Assembly (NCBI GenBank): GCA_013396655.1
Contig: WBMV01000777.1
Coordinates: 124,001-188,000 of the forward strand
Direction of reading: 5' to 3'
Source: Campylorhamphus procurvoides
Taxonomy: Eukaryota > Chordata > Aves > Passeriformes > Dendrocolaptidae
Length of the DNA: 64,000 nucleotides
Below are positions 47,080 to 60,540 of the stretch, in pieces. Position 1 is the stretch's first letter, and each line of letters opens with the position of its first letter. The position numbers and the translations under genes are program-made. The notes beneath the pieces are model-generated. The model was not told where the DNA came from and ran no database searches. It worked only from the letters and a program-made list of their open reading frames with translations.

Positions 47080-48835
47080 TAAAAACAGAGAAAAAGAGGA
47101 CTTGATCATAGACACTCCATACAGTATAGAACAGATCTCACTTGCCTTGAAGATCCAAAACAGTTCTGCTGGCAGTACCTGAGAAGGATTCTGCCTTAGA
47201 ATTCTGTTATGTTGTATTCTAATTATCAGGACAAGATATTTAGAAACATGAATGTCCCATTCAATGTTTAATATCTCTCAGAAAAATAATAGCTAAGAAG
47301 TACACACTAAATAGAAAATTGAAGATGTACAAATTCTGCTCATGCTCTAGCTTGTCAACTTGAAATTTGACATTTGAATATGACATTTGAAATCTTTAGA
47401 AAATGACCAGCTGCTCAAAACATATACTTTTTCAATTATTACTGTACTGCAAAAAGGCCTACATTTTTACATAACAAGCACTACACTGACATCTTCCAGT
47501 ATAGGATTCACGTATTTAATTTGCATTAGAAATTACAAAATGCTGTAAATACCCTGGAGAAAGACAGAAATGTTGACTTTAACAGATGAACCTTCATAGA
47601 ATGGTTCACCTGAAAGCAAGTTTGAACTTTCTGACAGTAAAGATTTGCAGCTGACACCTAGCTTTACAGTCAGGTGAGAGAGGTACCTCATTATGAACCC
47701 TATTCAGAGCTGTTGGATAGTGACAGTAGGTGTGTAAGTGAAGGGAAAAGCAGCACTACAATGGGCCTCAAATATTTTCAATCCCTGAAGTACTTTGAAT
47801 GTTGCTGAGCCTCATCTGAGCACTCCTGTACAGTGAGTAAGCCATGTAAAAGCCAGATCTATTGCTCAGTGGCTACAGCAGAGATACAGGCAGTAGGACT
47901 TGAAATCTGAAACACAATCTCCCAAGATATTTGCTTTTAGGGCTACCTTATGGTGGTGAAAATCATTTAATAATTAGACTATGTTGAGAACTGATAGAGT
48001 ATGTACATACATCCCAAAAATATAAATATTGCTTATATAGAGATAGATTATATGTGCAGGATTAGTATTTAAGATTGTGAAGGAAAGGCCTAAATTCATG
48101 TGGTTCTTCAATTGCCTAGTGTATAACCATGCACAGACAAAACTATCTCATGTTAAATTCAATCGCTTATATTAAACCTAAGATTTTATTAATTATTTTT
48201 TTCCCCATTTATTAATCAGCTTACCTTTCAGTGATTCCTCAAAGACTCCTGATAGGACATTTACATTAGGAACTCCTCAATGGATTTAAAATATCTTCCG
48301 AAATATGAGGGTGTATTTTCAACGCTGTTTTCTCTAAATGGGAAAACTTTCTTGAAGAATGCATATGTTGTTCAGGACATTAGGTATCTGACTAATCTAG
48401 GTACCTACAGAAAATGTCCAACAATCATGAGTTAGAAGTCATTGTTTTTGAAGCTGGGCCCCATTTATGTAAATAATGCATTTAAAAATGCAGTCCTTTT
48501 AAAACTTATGTTGCATCTAAGCACACGTTTTCAGCTAGTAGTCTTTGTACAGCTGAGACTTGCAGGTAAGGTATTTATACATTTGTGCATTGGTAAATAA
48601 ATCATTTCTAATGAGCCTTTCTAAATAACTCATGTCCATTTATTCCTTAGAAAACACAAACATTAGAAATGGAACATCACTGCATTTAGCTACCAAGAAA
48701 AGGCTGACTGTTTGTTTACCAGTTAATTTCTTGTAAAAAGGTAAATGCACTTTAAATGCACCAATTTTTTTTAACATTCAGAGTTTGCAAAGTTGTCTCT
48801 GTATTCACTAATAAGGCAGGATGAAATTTTCTGTT
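47080..48835. other. Single-copy DNA, no gene seen
   Basis: No exon or repeat family recognised. It contains a 13-bp near-perfect tandem duplication of TGACATTTGAATA starting at 47368, listed separately. Confidence 0.5.
47368..47393 (+). repeat. 13-bp tandem duplication
   Basis: TGACATTTGAATA (47368-47380) is followed by TGACATTTGAAAT (47381-47393), identical at 11 of 13 positions. Confidence 0.8.
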
Positions 48836-49410
48836 CAAAGAATCACTTGGGTTGGAAAAGACCTCAGAGATCGAGTCCAACCTTTGACCAAGCAAAACCT
48901 TGTCAACTAGATCACGACACGAAGTGTCATGTCCAGTTGTTTCTTGTGAACGCCTCCAGGAATAGTGACTGCACCACTTCCCTGAACAGCCTATTCCAGT
49001 GTTTAACAACCCTTTCTGTGAAGAAATTCCTCTTGATATCCAACCTGAATCTCCCCTTGCGCAATTTGAGGCTACGTCCTCTTGTCTTGTCACTAGTTGC
49101 CCCAGGGAATAGGCCAGCCCCTACCTGGCTACAACCTCCTTTCAGAGGAGGTAGAGAGATCACTCCTGTGCCTCCTTTTCTCTGGGCTAAACACCCCCAG
49201 CTCTCTCAGTCACTCCTCATAGGACCTGTGATTCAGGCCCTTCACCAGCTTCATTATCCTTCGCTGGACTCACTCCAGCACCTCAATGTCTTTCTTGAAT
49301 TGAAGGGCCCAGAACTGGGCACAGGACTTGAGGAGCAGCCTCACCAGTGCCCAGTATAGGGGAACATTCACTTTCCCAGTCCTGATGGCCACACTACTTA
49401 TGATACAAGC
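48836..49410 (-). mobile_element. CR1 LINE, 3' fragment with ORF2 C-terminus
   Basis: Reverse-complement CR1 of about 575 bp with 'cttgggttggaaaagacct', 'ccagtgtttaacaaccct', 'gatatccaacctgaatctcc', 'cctcaatgtctttcttgaa' and 'ctcaccagtgcccagtata'. The minus-strand frame at 48927-49163 reads [40 protein letters not shown] and [11 protein letters not shown], the CR1 ORF2 C-terminus, then runs out of frame. 5'-truncated and inactive. Confidence 0.95.
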
Positions 49411-51060
49411 TTAGATATAGGAGCCAAATATGAAAATAACTTAGAAAAATTGAGGAAATGGGCTAGGTGGAGTTTATGTACAGTTATTATTCAGGCTACA
49501 ACAGCTGAAAGAAATAGTTAAAATTTTTAGATTCAGTGTAGATTAGAGCAGATGATTGTTTTAAACTTGAATTTGTCATCAGTGTAGTTACCAAGAGATT
49601 GGGCACATAACACAAACTGTTTGTTGCTTGATAATTTTGTTAAATAAGTCAATAGAGGGACCAAAGACTGAGCAAACAAGGAGACCTAGTTATTCCTTCT
49701 CATCAAATTTAATCCTTTTATCTGTCACAGTTTCAAGACATGACACTATCACAGATTTTTTTTCAAAAATAAACATTCTGAAATTTCCAGTCCAGACAGA
49801 AATAAAAGAATTTAGAGTGATATTGTACAAAGAGAATGAAAGAGAGTTCAGGAAAGAAACTTTTGTACGCTTTATTCAGTGTACTGGTAGCCTCCAAATC
49901 ATAATTTTTATGTTCAAGAGTGTCCTAGTGGATCTATCAGCTGTTTGAGAAGAGTAAATTGAGCAAGTGATAGTGCCTGCTACTTTGCATCCATGCTTCA
50001 AATACTGTGCTTTGGTTTTGTTTTTTGAAAAACAAATAATAATTAATTCTATTCCTGACCCCAAATTTAAATGTTTCTTCAGAAGGTAACCAGCTTGCAA
50101 CTCAGCAGATCCTTTTTTACTTCTAACCTGTTGGGTAAGGATGGTGATTACCCTCAAGACATCTTCCAAATTACCATGCCCTGATTTTGTTTAAACAAGG
50201 CTGAAATGTCAAGCAAGGAATTTCTTTTTTCGTATTCAAGTCTGTGGAAACTATGTGAGCACACAGAAGGTGCATTTATAGTTTTGGAACCTTGACTGAG
50301 CTCTTTATCTTCAGTTCTACATACAACAAAAAACTCTCAAACCTTATAACAAAACCAGATAATCCTGTTGGTTACTTAGACACTATGAATCTTGGTTTAA
50401 GACATGAACTAGTGAATCTTAAAGTAATTTATAGTTGCTTCATTGACAATCAGTTTTTCAAACTACTCTACCATATGGCTGGTGGCTCATCTTGCTTAGT
50501 TTTCTACCAGAACACAGAATGTACAGTAGCCTCTTGCACAGTGTTGTTGTGTTGGGCTCATTCTCTGCTTAAAACAAGAAATGGCTATGTTTTGCTGATG
50601 GCAGATAGGTTAAAGTACTTCTTAACACTTACACAGAATGTGAGTAGCTTAGTTTCTCAAAATTTGCTGAAACATCAAGTTAAAGAAATATAATTTTCCT
50701 TCAATTTTGACACTACTTAGACACATCACTAGGACTTGGGAACATATCCTAAAGAACATGCTTTTGGATGCCATCTGGAAGTGCAAATATTAAAGGTATT
50801 GTAATATTTTCAACTTTTTATTATTGCATCTTTGTTAATGTTACGAATGACTTTCTTTAATCTTTTTTTTAATTCTTTATTTCAGAGATATGTATAAAAT
50901 AATTAATGTGCAAGGTTGAGAGAAAACCTACTCTGAGGTCACCTTTTTTTGCTTTTATTATGGTAGAGTAATGGTCATATGTGACATTATAGAAAAAACC
51001 AGTAAATTTATTGCTGACAGTAATTGCAACTAAAAAAATCCAAACCTGAATTGGCTTGAC

Positions 51061-51091
51061 TTTCATATATGACGTTGTATCATATATGAAA
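51061..51091. repeat. Perfect inverted repeat, 12-bp stem, 7-base loop
   Basis: TTTCATATATGA (51061-51072), spacer CGTTGTA, TCATATATGAAA (51080-51091), with no mismatch. The inner part is self-similar AT sequence, but the TTTC/GAAA ends and exact register make it stand out. Confidence 0.88.
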
Positions 51092-51848
51092 TTCAAATTA
51101 AATTAAATCTAATTCCTGTCCTAAAAGATCAGTGGTGGGAACAAGAGGTAAAAATACAATTTTTTAACAGTTCATAGCTTTCATGCACTAAATCATGAAT
51201 ATCAGTTGAACAATAAAAACAGATAATGCCATGACTAGTGTTCTGATACATTTGACTCATGGACATGGAAGTCAGATACACAAAAATACTGAATGTTAGA
51301 AAAGTCATACATGTTTTAGTTAGTCAGTGCTTCTTTAACATTGATTTTAAAATGGAATTGCAACCAGTTGTTTACTGGGTAGTGAAATGGAAGGAATCAA
51401 GTCCCTTTAGACTTGCTTGGAAAATCTTGAAGCTTCACTGTAGTGTCAAACAGGCTTGAGGTGAAGCAGTGCCAGGAAGTTGCTCATATTTAAACAATTA
51501 CCTTCAGCCAAGAATTAGTTCAGTCAAAAAGAGAAAAGAAGAAAAAAGCAGGAGCACAGTAATAACACAGTCAAATGTTGCTCAGTTGTGTATACTCTAC
51601 GACTGTTGTACTCTCAGGTACTGATACCAGTTAGGAAAGATTTGTTTGTGTTTGATGGTTTTAACAATATGTCATAGGGTAAGAAAGTTATGTCACTTCT
51701 GGTATACTTTCTTAATACCTGGTACCTTGAGGTATACTTATGACCCTTCTCAGAAAATCTCTCTAGTGCTCAGAGGAAGGCACAAACTGCAAGGAATAAA
51801 AAGTTTTTTCCTAGCTCTTCAAAAGGGCAGTGGCAAAAACCTGGAGGA

Positions 51849-51900
51849 AACAAACAAACAAATAAATAAGACAACAACAAAAAACCCAACAACAAAGCGG
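51849..51900. repeat. A/C-rich simple repeat
   Basis: CAAACAAACAAATAAATAAG-type sequence followed by ACAACAAAAAACCCAACAAC-type sequence, similar to the tracts at 4978-5015 and 55556-55620. Confidence 0.75.
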
Positions 51901-52559
51901 AAAAAAAAGGACACTGAAAAACATTTTTTCTAAGAAAAGCAGTATTTTCCACTTCCACTTGAGGACAATGAGAAGGACATACAGATTATAAATAGACAAC
52001 TCATGTTGCACAGTTGGAGGCTCACAATATTCTCCACTTCTACTGTTCCCAAGATTCACCTATACAAGAGCTTAGGAGGAAGATATTAGTAAATGAAAGG
52101 CAGGAAAGGCAAATATGCCATTATAACCATCATCCTTATCAACATTAACAAACTCTCAGAAACCCAGGAGGACTATTTTGCCAGTCTACACAAAACTTTA
52201 TCTCAGAAACGGAGCAAAAAGGAGAATTTGAAAGCAGTCAAATTTGTCTGCACATTTCCACTGTTTCAAACAATTCCTGAAAGTCTATAATTGCTCTATG
52301 TGAAGACTGGATAATATTAGAAAACATTTATAGCAAAGTGGCAGTGGCTATGGTTAGGTGAATTTTCCAGCTTAGTCTATTTAATTTCAGTTTTACACAT
52401 TTACTTTAAAATTTTGTTTCATTGAGTCATGTATAGAATCAAAGGCCCTTCTAGAAAGCTTTGTAATTTTACAATTATTTCATATTAATTTAATTTCACT
52501 ATCAATCAAAGCTGTACTCCGGCAAGCTTTTGAGTGCCAAAGAAAATGATCCTTTACTG

Positions 52560-52583
52560 CTCTTGTTGTTTTATCAACAAGAG
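52560..52583. repeat. Perfect inverted repeat, 9-bp stem, 6-base loop
   Basis: CTCTTGTTG (52560-52568), spacer TTTTAT, CAACAAGAG (52575-52583). Confidence 0.8.
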
Positions 52584-54959
52584 GGTCACATAGTGCATTA
52601 CTTCTGTAGGTCAAGCCTACTGTGCACCCTGGGGTGCCTTTCTTCTCCCCTCTAAGTTGCACTGGCTACCAACATCTCTGTCCCCTGTAATTTGCCAGCT
52701 CTTTGCAGTTCCTTCAGTTCCTTACTTCATTCTAGAGTTTCTAGATATATCCCTACCCTTCCATTTCTCTCAGACTAGGATGACCTCTTGCCTTACCTTC
52801 CTGCCAGAACTTTTCTGACACCCAGCCTCTGTGTCTTGGAAACAATTTATTCAAGGATTTCCATATTTTAAAAAGCTGAATACAGGTGCACAAGTGAAAG
52901 TCTATAGGCTGCTGCACAGGAGCTTTTAGGTTCTGGATGTGGTAATCAGAGTTCCATCTACTTTGATTTTCCCTGTCTACCCACTAGGAAAAGTAATTGG
53001 GTTTGACCCACTGATTCACAGAAACTGATCAAATATAAAATTTCAGGCATTGCACAGTAGAAGCAGACAGAAATGCTATCAAGCTGTATGTTGAAACTCC
53101 CCTCAATTTAGCAGTTATGCTGTTGTTACTTCTTTGTACAACCTCTCTGCTAACCTATGGCTAGCAATGCAGAGCTGATTTCCCTAGAATAATTTAAATA
53201 CTCAGTTAAACTATAAAGCCTCTTAAAATGAAATCCCTGTTTATTACAAGCACAACTGTGAGAACCATTTTTTTTTTTTCAATAGTAAATAACCCCATTA
53301 TTGTGAACCCACAGTTAGTTGAGCAGTTATATTTTTTTTGCTTCTCTCAAGATATGCTTTTGTTAGTCTGGATAGGGACAATTATTCACCTGTCTATTTC
53401 TCCATCATTTTGGGGGAAATTTCTGTAAATTTATTACTCAATATCAAAATGACTATCAATACATATGGAACAGCAAAATCACACTGTGTTTTAAAGGGAG
53501 ATGTGATTATCCAGAACTTTTAATGTCATTGTTATGCATAATAATATGCATTTTTGTTATAAACTGGTATACTATACTAAGGATAAGATATATAACAATA
53601 CTTCAGCCCATTACCTCGAAAAGAAGTACTCAACAGTAATACACAGTTGAAAACAATTAGTACATTATTTTTTTCAAAGGCTTTCTACAAGTCACGTTAA
53701 AGCCTTTCTTGAAATGTAGCCACACCTGTAGGTATTACACATCTGGGCAGTATATAGATGATGAGAGCCACTGGATTTAATACATGCATCTGACTACAGA
53801 AAGGTATTACAGCTTTTGATTTGCATACTGTATCTTTCATATGTGCAGTTTTCTGTGCATACAGTTATGTTTTTCTGTGTCTAAATATTGTTGCTGAAAC
53901 CAACTAGCTGGAAGACCAGCTGGAGATCTTTTCAAAATATACTTCATAATCTTGAAGGGTATTCTTATTTTTTTGGCCAGCAGTAAATTTTCTACCTCAG
54001 TAGCATGGCTTATGGTACAGTATTAAAGATCCAAGCTTTCACAGCAGGTTGTATTGGCTATATAAGCTTACACTGATTAAGCTTCTAGGAAGAAACAGTC
54101 AAATATAAATACACAAAACAACACAAATTCTCAATTGAACTTAGCTAAATCAATGAAATGTGAATTGTGAATTTATCTCACTTTAATGTACATTATATAA
54201 CTAAACCCAATTTAATAAACAGTCAAATGCATGGCCTATAGATTAATCCATATTGATATTCTCTGTGCAGTGTTATTTCGACTTTCCAGCACAAGATATC
54301 CAATACTACTGTTCTGTCTCTTGACAGCCACATTCGATTCTTTTAATAAAATCCTGTATTACGTAGTTGCCAGACCGAACAAGAAGTGAATTTCCACATG
54401 GGAAATTTTGGAAGAAAAGTAAGTACATGCAGGTCTTATTACTACAACCAAAGGCAATAATATATACCCTCTTTCTGACACATTGTGCCTATAGATACAT
54501 AGTATGGAAATAAATACAAAAATTTGGAGTAATTACTGCAGGATCATACTTGAAGGATGTGATCTGGAATCTGGAGCCTGCCTTACCTGCTTCACTGCAA
54601 AATCCCCTCTAGTAGCTCTTCGAAGCATATAGACTTTCCAGGTATCACTGCTTGTTTTGTAAACAAGGTGAGGTGACATCTTGCTAACATTCACTGCTTA
54701 TAAAATAATTATTATCTGAAGATTATGAAGAATGTTACAGCACTGTTAGGTTCCATCCACTCCCTAGCCATGCACATCACAGAATTCTATCACTTCACAC
54801 TCATGTACAACACAAAGCTGGAGCTGTACTGCAAAATCCAGCTCTTTGACTTTTTTTCTCTCATGCACTTCAGAACTGGTTAAGATGTTTAAAGGTGATA
54901 GGTTTTTCTCAAAAATATTCAACACACCAAAACTGCAATATTTCTAATATTCCTCTGTT

Positions 54960-55400
54960 TGGCAAACAGGTTTCTGATGAAACTCAAGAAGAGTTTCCTG
55001 GCCGTCTTCAAGACATCTTACTTTGCCATCTGCTGCTGGCCCCCAGCTTCCAAATTTCCCTGTTTTAGCTAACTCTGTGAAAATCTTCCAAAACTGGGAG
55101 CTGGAACACACAAATGGACAGAACTGCCCATATGAACTTTGCTCAATGTCCTGACCTTAATGTCTGGTAAGACCTCACTCATCACATATGAACATGAGGA
55201 CCTCAGTCCTCTCGTGTTCCCTGGATCAGACTGGGTGGTTTTGCTTTCTATGAACTGGTCCCTCAGTGCTATCTTAGCGGCCAGGAAGGTCTGGCTCAGG
55301 TTGTGACTCTGAGTTTCCAGTTTCTCTGGTGTAGAGCCATGAGGAGGCAGAGGTAGGCTGATTCACTTCATTTTCATTGAGGAGAACATAGATGCCAGAC
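54960..55400. other. Unclassified GC-higher block
   Basis: About 440 bp of higher-GC, non-repetitive sequence between AT-rich flanks. I cannot match it to CR1 or any LTR family and find no continuous frame. Possibilities are an old retroelement, a decayed processed pseudogene or a regulatory region. Low confidence in any of these. Confidence 0.3.
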
Positions 55401-55555
55401 AAGCCATAAAAAGTCAGAAGACTCAGAACTTGTGTTCTTGTTCAGTTTCACACAGAATCTTCCAAATTCTCTTGAGTGGAAATTCAAATAAAAATCTTCT
55501 GCTTTGATTTTGAACAGAAATTCCAGGTTTCTGCTGAAACAGAGCTAGAATGGGG

Positions 55556-55620
55556 AAAAAAACAAAAAAACCCAACCAAACAAAACCCAAGCAAATAAAT
55601 AAACAAAAAACAGAAAGAGA
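55556..55620. repeat. A/C-rich simple repeat
   Basis: Runs of A with CCC and AAAC/AAAT units (AAACCCAACCAAACAAAACC type). It makes the minus-strand frame 55423-55641 hydrophobic by composition only. Confidence 0.78.
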
Positions 55621-57817
55621 AAATAATACATCAAATATCACATATATGTGGAGTCAAATGATCTGGACATTAGAACAGCATTAACCTTTTTTTTTCCCCT
55701 TGAATATTCACCTGCAGTCTCCTCAGTGTCAAGGATGTGGCACAATATGCTATAATCAGTGCTTTCCGCTGTCTAATGGTCAGCATGTACATGAACTTCT
55801 CCCATAGCAGGGAATGACCCAATCACTGTCTTGTAACATTGGAAAATTAAAGCTCATTTTCCCTGAAAAAGTAGAACTGACATATAGTTTACTATATGTA
55901 CAAAATAAATTACCAAAAGAAAACAAATATTTTTGTTTCTTTTTGTTGAAGTATATTTATTTTAAAGTTTACTTGCAATTTCAGAGTGGAAATGGGCTTT
56001 TGAAGTTGTTTTACTTTCCAACACTCTGTGCCAATAGGTTGTCTCCTCACCTTTTTCTCAGCTTGGTGAGTATATGAAAAGGCAAAATATAGAAGAGCAA
56101 AAAAATCATATTGCAAATCAATCTCCAGAAAAAGAAAATACTCTATTATTGCAATTTGAGATAGATGGTATTTGGACAGAAAACAACCCATTGTCATTAA
56201 CAGCAAGATTTAGCTTTACTTTTTCACACTGAAATAGAACTTTAACCCTTGAGCAATTCCACAGAAATAATTTTATATTGTTAATGTTCTATGTGAGACC
56301 CTGACCCACTGAAGTAAATGGCAGAGATTCCATTAACTTCAGAAGAGTCAGATTAATTCCTGATCTTCTTTGGCTGTTATAGTCTGTTCTGACATCTACC
56401 TAGGAGCATAAGAAAGTAAAGTACCATCACAGAAAAGGATTATCTACCTTTGGTGAACACCATGTGATGTGGTAATGCAGAGAATTTAAATCATATCATA
56501 CAGATTATTAATCATTATCATATACCAGATTCTTGTCTTTGTGCTCACCTTTATTGACCTTGGCATGTATGGCAACTCTAGAATATAATTTCCATTGAGT
56601 TCTAAGGTTTAGCTCACCCCTGCTCACATTTACCTTGTTAGCAGCTGTAGTATTGTATTGTTTAAAGTGAGGGTCAGCATTACAAGAGGGAAGTTGATGA
56701 GGGATGTGTGTTTGGAAAAGAAACTGATGAACTAATTCTGTGGAAGGGAATACTTCTCTTCAGGAACTGTTTACTGTTCTCTTCCGTGAAAGGTACTTTC
56801 TATTGCAGTGGAAATGATGGATTAGTTTTGTTTGTGGAAACTTCTGAACTTCCATTGTTCAAGGGTCCACAGTGCAGGGCACACTTGTAGACAAGTGCAG
56901 GCAGTTGGCTGGGAGCCAAAGGAAAGCTTTTCTGGAGGTCTGACTTGGAAACGATGACTCCAAGAAGCGAAAGTTTCACTTAGTTCAAGTTGTGATGAGC
57001 ATGCAAAATAGATTTACATTCATTCAAGTTCATTTGCAAGTTGTGACTATGCAAGTGAGTTTAATCACTGATATCTTGCAAGCAGAGTTTCAGCAAATCT
57101 CAAACTGCTGGTGTGGATCCTTCCTTAGTGGCAAAAATCTATTATAGAGTAAGAGGGGAAAGAATAAAGTTTGTTGATGCAGTATGGGCTTCAATATGAT
57201 CCAATATAATGTACCACTTAACCCATCATTCTCTATTTTGTTTTACTCCTATGGGACAAGAAAAAAAAGCCTAGTAACATTTCTAGATTATAAAGTGTTT
57301 AGAGGAGGAAATATGTCTCTTTGCATGCACTTTGAAGTGCTTCCAACACCTTGGTTCTTTATAAATTATAGTAATAATAACAATTTACTGCGATGCAGTA
57401 TGGTCTGGTCTCTCGTTTACATCCAGTATGATTGGTTGTGCTGTGTTGCTGTCCTGTTCATCACTTCTCACCTTGCACTTACATGCAACTTCTATTATGG
57501 TTATTTTTAGAATACGTAAGGCACTCAAATAACATGATTACAAGTGTGGAACAACAGTTTAGGAAATAGATAGGAGGATACTTCACAGAAAGAGGCAACA
57601 TACTGCACCTAAGCTGTGCAGGATCAAATCTGACATTGTAAAATCAAAGAGAGGGTTTAATAGGAAAATAATATGATGAGACTACAACTCCTTTTTTAAA
57701 GTTGAGTTATCACCATTCAGTGAATGTCTGGATTTCTTTTAGAAATTCTATATGCATGCATCTACGTGTGGCTATATAGGCAATATATATGCGTGTAAAT
57801 ATGTACATACATTTGGG

Positions 57818-57839
57818 GTGTGTGTTTGTGTGTGTGTGT
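57818..57839 (+). repeat. (GT)n microsatellite, interrupted
   Basis: GTGTGTGTTTGTGTGTGTGTG-type run preceded by alternating AT/GT sequence from about 57783. A Z-DNA-prone composition. Confidence 0.85.
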
Positions 57840-58542
57840 TTTATAAAATACACAGAAAACAGTTTCCCTTTCATGGAACCTGAGTAATCTTTTTAGAAAG
57901 CCTCACTTTCTGACAGCTTCAGGAACGACATATATTTACATGCATTCAGACAGTGTGATGCCTGGAGGCAATGAGTAGTGGGGAGAGGTGCAGTGTGGAA
58001 TGCTCTTCCAGCTCTGGCTGACAGAGGGTACTGAGTGTTTTGTTCTAGTTGTCAAACGTTAGAGCACCCCTGTGATTTCTCCAGCTTTGTGCTGAAGGCT
58101 GTCTTGGGTTCTTATCGCCAGGATGGTGCTGAACTGGTGGAGGCATAAAAGAATCCTTATCTCCCCTCTTTACTTCAGTGCAGCAAAGGAATGAGCCCAA
58201 TATAATATGACCATTACAGGTAAAATTTTTAAGCCTGTGTTCCTCAGTATCTCAAGGTATTGACTTTTTATGATGTCTAAGATGTACCAAGTGATGAAGA
58301 AATTTTGCATCAGATGTAACGATACCCACTAATTTTTTTTCTGTTGAATTAAATACTGTAATGGGCTGACAAAATGCTATAATAATATTTTGTTTGAAAT
58401 ATACAATGCCATACATTTTACATACAAATAAAGTAATTTTTAAAATTATTATGCCCAAACACCTCATATCATAGGTACACTCTACTCTAATCCTTCTCTG
58501 AAAACACTTGCCCTAAACATGTTATGTTTACCTATATCCATT

Positions 58543-58571
58543 TCTCCTGTTGAAAGACCTTCAACAGGAGA
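58543..58571. repeat. Perfect inverted repeat, 12-bp stem, 5-base loop
   Basis: TCTCCTGTTGAA (58543-58554), loop AGACC, TTCAACAGGAGA (58560-58571). A balanced-composition stem with no mismatch is the least expected by chance of all the hairpins seen here. No gene adjoins it, and the stem is far too short for a microRNA precursor. Confidence 0.92.
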
Positions 58572-60540
58572 TTATGGCTCTCATGGCTAGAAATTTTACT
58601 TATGTTCAATGCAGTCTCATTTATTTTTGGTTTCATCATTTAAGGTTGACATTCATTTTGCTGCTCCTTTACTTGACTCACCTTTATCATATTAAGTCAA
58701 AGTCTATGTATAAACCTCACTAAAGTGCAAACAGGACTCTGTATAAAGCACTGGCTGGAGGTTTTATAATTTGCCAAAGAGCATAAATTTATTACTGCTG
58801 TTCTTTACTGATGTTACATTTCTTTACATCTCTGAGAGTAGGAAAATGTATTTAAACATTAGTCTAAATAAAGAAATTATATCCCTGTAGATTTATAATT
58901 GACTTTGAATCACTAAGGTTCGATATTTAAGTTGATGTAGAGTAGAAGAATGAAACTATGGATTGTCTTGACTGAAACTGAAGGCAGTTTTAGATACATT
59001 GTTGAAAAAAACTTTCTAATTTCACACCCAAAATCACACTGTATCATAACACCACTTTTTGAAAACATTTGATTAGTGACTACTAAACTGCATCTAAAGT
59101 AATTTTCACATCTTGAGGCGATGTAATCTTCACCTACAACTACTTTTAATTTCAATTTTACTCCAAGAGGGATGGTACAGGTCTTAAATAGTTGTAGAGA
59201 TGTCTATGGCAAATATCATCTGGATGACATTTAAAGGTTTAGGAAAACAATTAATTTTAAGTAATATAACTCAGCATGAAAGGGATGAAGGTCCATCCTT
59301 CTAAAAAGTTTTTAATTTTAATAATTATTTTGAAGGAATTGTAGTTATTGAGAGCAGAGAACATGGGATAGCGTATAAATATTACAGCTCCACTGCTTAG
59401 AAACCCATAGAATAATGTAGTCAGTAAAGAGGCGTCTGGGGACATTAGTTGACAAGGTCAAGTGGTTGGATATAATCAAATTCATTTTGTAGCTGGAGAT
59501 TTAGTCATGGTTATAAGACAGAGAAGTCATCTCAAGTAAGGAAGCCTAACAAGAAAGCAATATATCATCTGCATGAAGTGAAATATGTTTCTCTCAGCCG
59601 TTTAGCTTCATGTCAGAATTAAAGGAAGGTTTTGGAAGTACTATTCTAGCATAACCTATTTAAACTCAAGTAAGTGATAATGTAACACAGTTGTGCTTTG
59701 TTTTAATGATATTGTGAATCTCTGGTAACAGTTTAATATTATTGCTACTGGGATACACTGATGTCATCAACTGGTTCAGGACAAAGCTCTGTATTTCATT
59801 ACCAGTTTGAAAATTTTCATAGTTTTAACATAAGGAACTGATTTTCAACACCTTCTACTGCCATCACAGAAGGTTAAAGTAGATACAGCATTAGTTTCAC
59901 ACAGAACTGGTCTCTGACTTTCTTATGCAGTTTGAAAATAGAAGACACTGCAGGAGACCAGCTGAAGAAACAGAAACCGAGCTGTCTTGTAGAGCATTGT
60001 TTATTGCCTCAGTTTAAGTTTCAGATCATATAAAATACTTTAAGTTTAGACCTTTGTATGAGCTAGCATATTTTGGGACAGATAGCATGAAATTGTGATG
60101 ATTTCAAGATCTGCAATCCTCTCAGAGAACAGGGGGATTTGTTATGAATCTCTGATCAATAACTCTTCCTGCCCTAAAATTGGAACAGGACTTGCTGTAT
60201 GTCATAAAGGACATCCTCTGGTGGTTTTTTTCACTAGGTTAATTTAGTATATGCATATCTTTGTGCTCTAAGTGCAATTCATTATAAATGTCTTGCTTGA
60301 ATTTTAAAAACTTGATCAGGAACTCATTTCAACTTGTTTTCTTGCATTTAATTCAACATGTTATTTTCCATAGATAGGTATTTTAACAAAATGTATACAA
60401 CCCAAAATGGCATAATGTAAGTAAAGAAAATAGATTAAAGCTGTATATTTTTATAGAATGGAGACTTCTGGAAATCTCTGGAAATAGGACTGTCCAATAA
60501 TATCACACAGTCCAAATGCAGGAAATTGAAGTTAAATTTT

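Noticed and set aside
48793..49359. 188-codon plus-strand open frame, the longest in the window
   Set aside because: It is the antisense of a CR1 element. The real reading is minus-strand CR1 ORF2.
50292..50693. 133-codon plus-strand open frame in single-copy DNA
   Set aside because: No recognisable domain, no convincing splice sites and no sign of codon bias. A frame of this length is plausible by chance over 64 kb and six frames.
58543..58571. microRNA precursor
   Set aside because: The stem is only 12 bp with a 5-base loop, and the flanks do not extend the pairing. Precursors need about 30 bp.
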